From the NCBI RefSeq assembly GCF_039523075.1, contig NZ_BAAAEP010000017.1:1-64000 (forward strand): DNA of 64,000 bases. Reading direction: 5' to 3'. The notes under the pieces are model-generated. The model saw nothing but the letters and a program-made list of their open reading frames with translations, did not search any database and was not told the DNA's origin. Origin of the DNA: Caenispirillum bisanense. GTDB taxonomy: Bacteria; Pseudomonadota; Alphaproteobacteria; Rhodospirillales; Rhodospirillaceae. A program made the translations under genes and the position numbers. This document shows, in pieces, positions 60,289 to 64,000 of this stretch (position 1 is its first letter; each line of letters begins with the position of its first letter).

Positions 60289-60756
60289 ATGGCGATCCGC
60301 AACCCTGCCGACCTGAAGGCCGACCTGAAGCGCGGCCAGCGGCTGCTCGGCATCGATCTCGGCACCAAGACCATCGGGCTGGCGCTGTCCGACGCCCTGC
60401 TCATGGGGGCGACGCCGCTCGCCACCATCAAGCGCACCAAGTTCACCAAGGACGCCGAAGAGTTGTTCAAGGTGATCGACACGCGCGAGGTCGGCGGCCT
60501 CGTCCTCGGCCTGCCGGTGGAGATGAGCGGCGAGGAAGGCAAGCGGGCGCAATCGACCCGTCAGTTCGCCGCCAACATTCTGGCGATCCGCGACATGCCG
60601 CTGTGCTTCTGGGACGAGCGCCTGTCCACCGCCGCCGTCGAGCGGGTGATGATCGAAGACTTCGACATGAGCCGCAAGAAACGCGCCGAGAAGATCGACT
60701 CCCACGCCGCCGCCTTCATCCTGCAGGGCGTGCTGGACGTGATCGGCCGGGGCTGA
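60289..60756 (+). CDS. ruvX: Putative Holliday junction resolvase (YqgF)
   Basis: A 155-residue RNase H-fold protein of the YqgF/RuvX family, linked to 16S rRNA 5' end maturation and to recombination. The motif 'RLLGIDLGTKTIGLALSD' carries the first catalytic Asp; 'FWDERLSTAAVERVMIED' and 'KIDSHAAAFILQGVLD' complete the site. It is divergent from gatC with about 100 bases between. Confidence 0.95.
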   Translation: MAIRNPADLKADLKRGQRLLGIDLGTKTIGLALSDALLMGATPLATIKRTKFTKDAEELFKVIDTREVGGLVLGLPVEMSGEEGKRAQSTRQFAANILAIRDMPLCFWDERLSTAAVERVMIEDFDMSRKKRAEKIDSHAAAFILQGVLDVIGRG

Positions 60757-60765
60757 GGGGCGCCG

Positions 60766-61251
60766 TCAGCCCGCCGGCAGATGATCCAGCGGCAGCGCCG
60801 ACTGATCCTTCACCGTCTGGATGGCGACGTTGCTGCGGATGTCGCTGACGCCGGGCAGGCGCAGCAGGGTGCCGGTCAGGAAGCGCTCGTAGGCGGCCAG
60901 ATCGGGCACCACCACCTGCAGCAGGAAGTCGGACTCGCCGGACACCAGATGGGCCGACACCACCTGCGGCAACGCCCGCACGGCGGCGCGGAAGGCTTCC
61001 GCGTCGTCCTCGCGGTGGCGCTCCACCTTCACCCCGACGAACACCGTCAGGCCGAGGCCGACCGCCGCGCGATCCAGCGCGGCATGATAGCCGCGGATCA
61101 GCCCGGCCTCCTCCAGCAGGCGCACCCGCCGCAGGCAGGGCGACGGCGACAGGCCCACTTCCTCCGCCAGATGGACGTTGCTCAGGCGGCCGTCGCGCTG
61201 CAACGCCCGCAGGATTCGATGGTCGATGGCATCCAGCACCATGTTTGGCAT
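60766..61251 (-). CDS. Lrp/AsnC-family transcriptional regulator
   Basis: A 161-residue Lrp protein ('DHRILRALQRDGRLSNVHLAEEVGLSPSPCLRRVRLLEEAG' as helix-turn-helix; 'VVSAHLVSGESDFLLQVVVPDL' in the RAM domain). It is divergent from a LysE-type exporter, the usual target of such regulators, so it likely activates export when its amino acid accumulates. The ATG at 61251 has GAGGGGG five bases ahead. A -10-like TAGAAT lies on the minus strand at 61278-61273, without a clear -35. Confidence 0.93.
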   Translation of the reverse strand: MPNMVLDAIDHRILRALQRDGRLSNVHLAEEVGLSPSPCLRRVRLLEEAGLIRGYHAALDRAAVGLGLTVFVGVKVERHREDDAEAFRAAVRALPQVVSAHLVSGESDFLLQVVVPDLAAYERFLTGTLLRLPGVSDIRSNVAIQTVKDQSALPLDHLPAG

Positions 61252-61385
61252 GATCCCCCTCAATGAGCCGCCATTCTAGCAGAAGATGCCAAAGCGGGCC
61301 CGTTTGACGGCAGCCTTCGCAAGGACATGCCTCGCCCGGCGCCCTTATCCTCGGCGGCAGTTCCGCCAGCAGGAAGACATGCGCC

Positions 61386-62006
61386 ATGCCGCTCAACACG
61401 CTTCTGTTCGTCACCGCCCTGTCGGCGGCCTATGCCGTGCCGGGGCCGGACATGCTGCTGGTGCTGGAAACCGGCGCCCGGCGGGACCGTCGGGCGGTGG
61501 TCGCCACCCTTGCCGGTCTGGCGGTGGCGCGGGCAGCCCACGTCACCCTCGCCGCCATGGGGCTGACGGCGCTGGTGCAGGCGGTGCCGGAGGCCTTCAC
61601 TGCCCTGCGCTGGATCGGTGCCGGCTGGCTGGTGTGGCTCGGCTGGCGCATCCTGGCCGGCGCGGCGGCGGCGCGCCTGGGGCCGGATGCTTCCGGGGCG
61701 GCCCCGCCGCCGAGGCCATTTCGCCGGGCGCTGCTGACCAACCTGCTCAACCCCAAGGCGCTGCTGTTCTGCTCGATCCTGCTGCCGCAGTTCGTGAGCC
61801 CCGACACCCCCTCCCCGGCCGCCGAGTTCCTTTGGCTGGGCGCGGTGCTGGTGGCGGTGGGGCTGCTGTTCGACGCCACCTATGCGGCGCTCGGCACCCG
61901 GATCGGCAGGCTGACCGCCTCCCGCCCGGGACTGGCGCTGGCTCAGCAGCGCTGCGCCGGCGGGCTGCTGATCGGCTTCGGGGTTCACCTCGCCATGGCG
62001 TGGTGA
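61386..62006 (+). CDS. LysE/RhtB family amino-acid exporter
   Basis: A 206-residue inner-membrane exporter with six helices. The signature 'SAAYAVPGPDMLLVLETGAR' is near the start and 'NLLNPKALLFCSILLPQFV' follows the third helix. It exports an amino acid or homoserine lactone-like compound; the divergent Lrp gene supports amino-acid control. Confidence 0.93.
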   Translation: MPLNTLLFVTALSAAYAVPGPDMLLVLETGARRDRRAVVATLAGLAVARAAHVTLAAMGLTALVQAVPEAFTALRWIGAGWLVWLGWRILAGAAAARLGPDASGAAPPPRPFRRALLTNLLNPKALLFCSILLPQFVSPDTPSPAAEFLWLGAVLVAVGLLFDATYAALGTRIGRLTASRPGLALAQQRCAGGLLIGFGVHLAMAW

Positions 62007-62013
62007 TGGGGCC

Positions 62014-62640
62014 TCACGCCGCCTTGCGGATGGCCGCCGTCACCACCCCGGCACCGATCAGCAGGCCGCCGCCGGTGCGGTTTACCGCCCGCTGCACCGC
62101 CGGCTTGCGGATGAGCCCGCGGGCGCCCGAGGCCAGCATGGCGTAGCCGAAGGCATTGGCGGCGGCGAGCACCAGGAAGGTCGCCTCCATCACCACGAAC
62201 TGCGGCAGCAGCGGCTGGGAGGCGTTCAGGAACTGCGGCAGGAAGGCGACGAAGAAGACGATGCTCTTGGGGTTGAGCACCGTCACCAGGAACATGTGCG
62301 CGGTCATGCGGCGGGCGCTGACGGGCCGCACGTCGGCCGCCACCTCGCCGGTGGAAACCGGCGCCCGCCACAGCTTGATGCCGAGGTAGACGAGATAGGC
62401 GGCGCCGATCCACTTGACGACCGTGAACAGCGTCGCCGAGGTCGCCAGCAGCACGCCGAGGCCGAGCAGCGAGGCGGTCATGGCGACGAAGTCCCCCATC
62501 GCCACCCCCACCACCGACGCCAACGCCGCCCGCCGCCCGTGACCGAGGGCATAGGACACCACCAGCAGCACCGTCGGCCCCGGAATGGCGAGCATGATGG
62601 CCGAGGCGACGGCAAAGGCGATCCAGGTTTCGGGCGACAT
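62014..62640 (-). CDS. LysE/RhtB family amino-acid exporter
   Basis: A 208-residue exporter of the same family as its convergent neighbour ('AIMLAIPGPTVLLVVSYALGHG' and 'TVLNPKSIVFFVAFLPQFL'). The Met at 62640 gives the family N-terminus ('MSPETWIAFAVASAIM'); an upstream start would add a non-membrane tail. The two LysE genes end only eight bases apart. Confidence 0.93.
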   Translation of the reverse strand: MSPETWIAFAVASAIMLAIPGPTVLLVVSYALGHGRRAALASVVGVAMGDFVAMTASLLGLGVLLATSATLFTVVKWIGAAYLVYLGIKLWRAPVSTGEVAADVRPVSARRMTAHMFLVTVLNPKSIVFFVAFLPQFLNASQPLLPQFVVMEATFLVLAAANAFGYAMLASGARGLIRKPAVQRAVNRTGGGLLIGAGVVTAAIRKAA

Positions 62641-62777
62641 GGCGACGGCATCCGACGAGCGGTTGAAGACACCGCTTATGGAGCACCCGTTGCGCGGCGG
62701 ATGCAAGAGGGTGTCGGCTGGCGGCTTCCCCGCCGTCGCACCATGTAGTAACGTAGTTCCTCACCCGGAGAGAGCCG

Positions 62778-63035
62778 ATGCCCGCCACCTTCTCCAGCCG
62801 CGAGTTCAACCAGGATCTGGCCCGCGTGAAGCGCGAGGCCCGGAAGGGCCCGGTCATCATCACCGACCGCGGCGAGGCCGCCTTCGTGCTCATGACCCAT
62901 GCTGAGTTCCGCCGCCTGAAGGGGGAACCGGGGCCGTCGCTGGTCGATCTGCTCCGCCAGGACGAGCCGGAGGCGGACTTTGACTTTGAACCGCCCCGCC
63001 TCACCGGTCCCCTCATCCGCCCGGAAGAGTTCTGA
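62778..63035 (+). CDS. Phd/YefM-family antitoxin
   Basis: An 85-residue antitoxin with the Phd N-terminus 'ATFSSREFNQDLARVKREARKGPVIITDRGEAAFVLM', which dimerises and binds DNA, and an unfolded acidic tail ('DEPEADFDFEPPRL') that would cover the toxin. Its stop overlaps the toxin start (TGATG). A GTAGTAACGTAGT direct repeat (62744-62756) upstream may be the operator. A Phd antitoxin paired with a PIN toxin is a common mixed arrangement. Confidence 0.9.
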   Translation: MPATFSSREFNQDLARVKREARKGPVIITDRGEAAFVLMTHAEFRRLKGEPGPSLVDLLRQDEPEADFDFEPPRLTGPLIRPEEF

Positions 63036-63445
63036 TGTACCTGCTCGACACCAACATCGTGTCCGACCTCCGGCGGCCGGAGCGGGCGAACGACGGTGTG
63101 CTGCGCTGGGTCGGCAGCACCGACGTCGACAGCATGTACGTGTCGGCCCTGACGCTGATGGAAATCCACATCGGCGTGCTGCGGGCCGAGCGGCGGGATG
63201 CGGCCGCCGGCCGGGTTCTGCGCCAATGGCTGGACGAGCGGGTGGTGCCGTCCTTCGCCGGGCGCGTTCTGGCGATCGACGGGCCGGTGGCGCTGCTTTG
63301 CGCCCGCCTGCATGTCCCCGATGCGCGGCCGGAACGGGATGCCCTCATCGCCGCGACCGCGCTGGTGCACGGGTTCACCGTGGTGACGCGCAACACCGGC
63401 GATTTCGCCGCCACCGCCGTGCCCCTGCTCAACCCATGGACGTGA
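63035..63445 (+). CDS. PIN-domain ribonuclease toxin (VapC/FitB-like)
   Basis: A 136-residue PIN nuclease starting 'MYLLDTNIVSDLRRPE' with the first Asp, followed by Glu in 'LTLMEIHIGVLRAERRD' and the Asp pair in 'PERDALIAATALVHGF' and 'TRNTGDFAATAV'. This is the FitB-type subgroup. All catalytic acids are present. It is translationally coupled to the preceding Phd-type antitoxin. Confidence 0.93.
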   Translation: MYLLDTNIVSDLRRPERANDGVLRWVGSTDVDSMYVSALTLMEIHIGVLRAERRDAAAGRVLRQWLDERVVPSFAGRVLAIDGPVALLCARLHVPDARPERDALIAATALVHGFTVVTRNTGDFAATAVPLLNPWT

Positions 63446-63504
63446 CCGTTCCGCCCTCACCGGCCCTTGCCGCCCCGCTCCATCCGCGTTAACGGTCGGG
63501 CATC

Positions 63505-64000
63505 ATGCTCGACAGCGTTCTTGCCCTCATCCCCACCTTCCTGCTCATCGCTCTCGGCTTTGCCATGAAGCGGGGGCGGTTCGTGCCCGATGCCTTCTGG
63601 GCGCCGGCGGAGAAGACCACCTACTACATCACCTTCCCCGCCCTGCTGCTGGCCTCCACCGCGCGGGCGCCGCTGGCGGACATGGCGTGGGGGCCGCTGA
63701 TGGCGGTGAATGCCGGCGCCGTGCTTGTCGTCTTTATCGCCATGACCCTGGCGCGGCCGCTGTTCAAGGTGGGGCCGGCCGCCTTCACCAGCATGATCCA
63801 GGGCAGCATCCGCCCCAACACCTACCTCGGTCTGGCGGCGGCGGCGTCGCTTTATGGCGAGGCCGGGGTGGCGCTGACCGCCATCTGCATCGCCAGCGTG
63901 GTGCCGCTGGTCAACGTGCTGGCGGTCGCCACGCTGGTGCGGTGCGTCGGCACCCCCGGCGCCACCACCCGCCGGCAGCGCCTGGGGCAGACGGCGCGCG
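63505..64000 (+). CDS. AEC-family auxin-efflux-carrier-like transporter (3' truncated)
   Basis: The first 165 residues of a membrane transporter; the gene runs off the window. The start 'MLDSVLALIPTFLLIALGFAMKRG', 'TYYITFPALLLASTA' and 'GSIRPNTYLGLAAAASLYGEAG' are the AEC family pattern (malonate/auxin-type carriers), with five helices visible. Substrate unknown. It begins 59 bases after the PIN toxin gene in the same direction. Confidence 0.87.
   Translation, partial: MLDSVLALIPTFLLIALGFAMKRGRFVPDAFWAPAEKTTYYITFPALLLASTARAPLADMAWGPLMAVNAGAVLVVFIAMTLARPLFKVGPAAFTSMIQGSIRPNTYLGLAAAASLYGEAGVALTAICIASVVPLVNVLAVATLVRCVGTPGATTRRQRLGQTAR

Noticed and set aside
62744..62756. Promoter in the GTAGTAACGTAGT repeat before the Phd/PIN pair
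   Set aside because: It looks like a possible operator, but no -35/-10 pair at a sensible spacing could be placed, so no promoter was annotated.

Overview
The window is a very GC-rich stretch of an alphaproteobacterial chromosome, most likely from the Rhodospirillales. The evidence is the gene families and their order: the DUF1013 regulator TrcR next to a DUF1192 protein and a quinone oxidoreductase; a Hda-like DnaA homologue next to an AI-2E permease, a CDP-alcohol phosphatidyltransferase, a DUF2066 protein and purM-purN; a cysteine-free L31; a DUF2336 protein; and ppk1-ppx. No species can be named from sequence alone. Nearly all of it looks like chromosomal core, with no transposase, phage or CRISPR array. 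Coding is dense, many neighbours overlap by ATGA or GTGA, and long non-coding reading frames lie opposite most real genes because of the base composition.

Layout. 1-3.1 kb: an envelope complex of a MotA/TolQ-like channel protein and two OmpA-domain proteins. 3.1-9.3 kb: rpmE, a membrane-anchored class III cyclase, a small heat-shock protein, 3-hydroxybutyrate dehydrogenase, DUF1192, quinone oxidoreductase and trcR. 9.3-20 kb: a MASE1-PAS histidine kinase with its response regulator, arfB, small metabolic genes, a MocR regulator, and an Lrp regulator divergent from a leucine/phenylalanine-type dehydrogenase. 20-26 kb: two GNAT acetyltransferases with overlapping 3' ends, an MBL hydrolase, a 28-bp perfect inverted repeat, two tandem EamA transporters, a peptidoglycan amidase, the RNase P RNA gene and a vapBC pair. 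26-37 kb: DUF2336 and GGDEF signalling proteins, the polyphosphate genes ppx and ppk1, sixA, exported proteins and an L,D-transpeptidase. 37-48 kb: a Lpp-like lipoprotein, hdaA, an AI-2E permease, a phospholipid synthase, DUF2066, purMN, a tandem-PDZ protein, an esterase, a GST and a hybrid histidine kinase. 48-55.8 kb: an acyl-CoA ligase, tRNA-Ser(GCU), a YbaK protein, oxyR divergent from dps, a GST, a gene behind a Fur-box-like site, a methyltransferase and a HEPN-like protein. 57-64 kb: gatCAB, ruvX, a second Lrp regulator beside a LysE exporter, another LysE exporter, a Phd/PIN toxin-antitoxin pair and a truncated AEC transporter.

The most unusual region is 55,841-56,870, where three direct repeats of about 357 bp sit in a gap of about 1.15 kb. 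Each copy carries, on the minus strand, a promoter-like pair of boxes, a leader able to fold into three stems, a Shine-Dalgarno sequence and an intact 30-codon frame whose start codon lies inside a hairpin. Each copy also has a good sigma70-type promoter on the plus strand that would transcribe the antisense RNA. The layout resembles tandem type I toxin-antitoxin loci (Ldr/Rdl, Ibs/Sib), but the peptide resembles no toxin I recognise. This is the best candidate here for an undescribed system.

Other points to check are a purM gene whose conserved N-terminus can only be reached from an ATT codon, a Fur-box-like site before a gene of unknown function, a PDZ-only periplasmic protein, and the unexplained inverted repeat near 22 kb. 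All functional calls rest on reading motifs; no database search was run.
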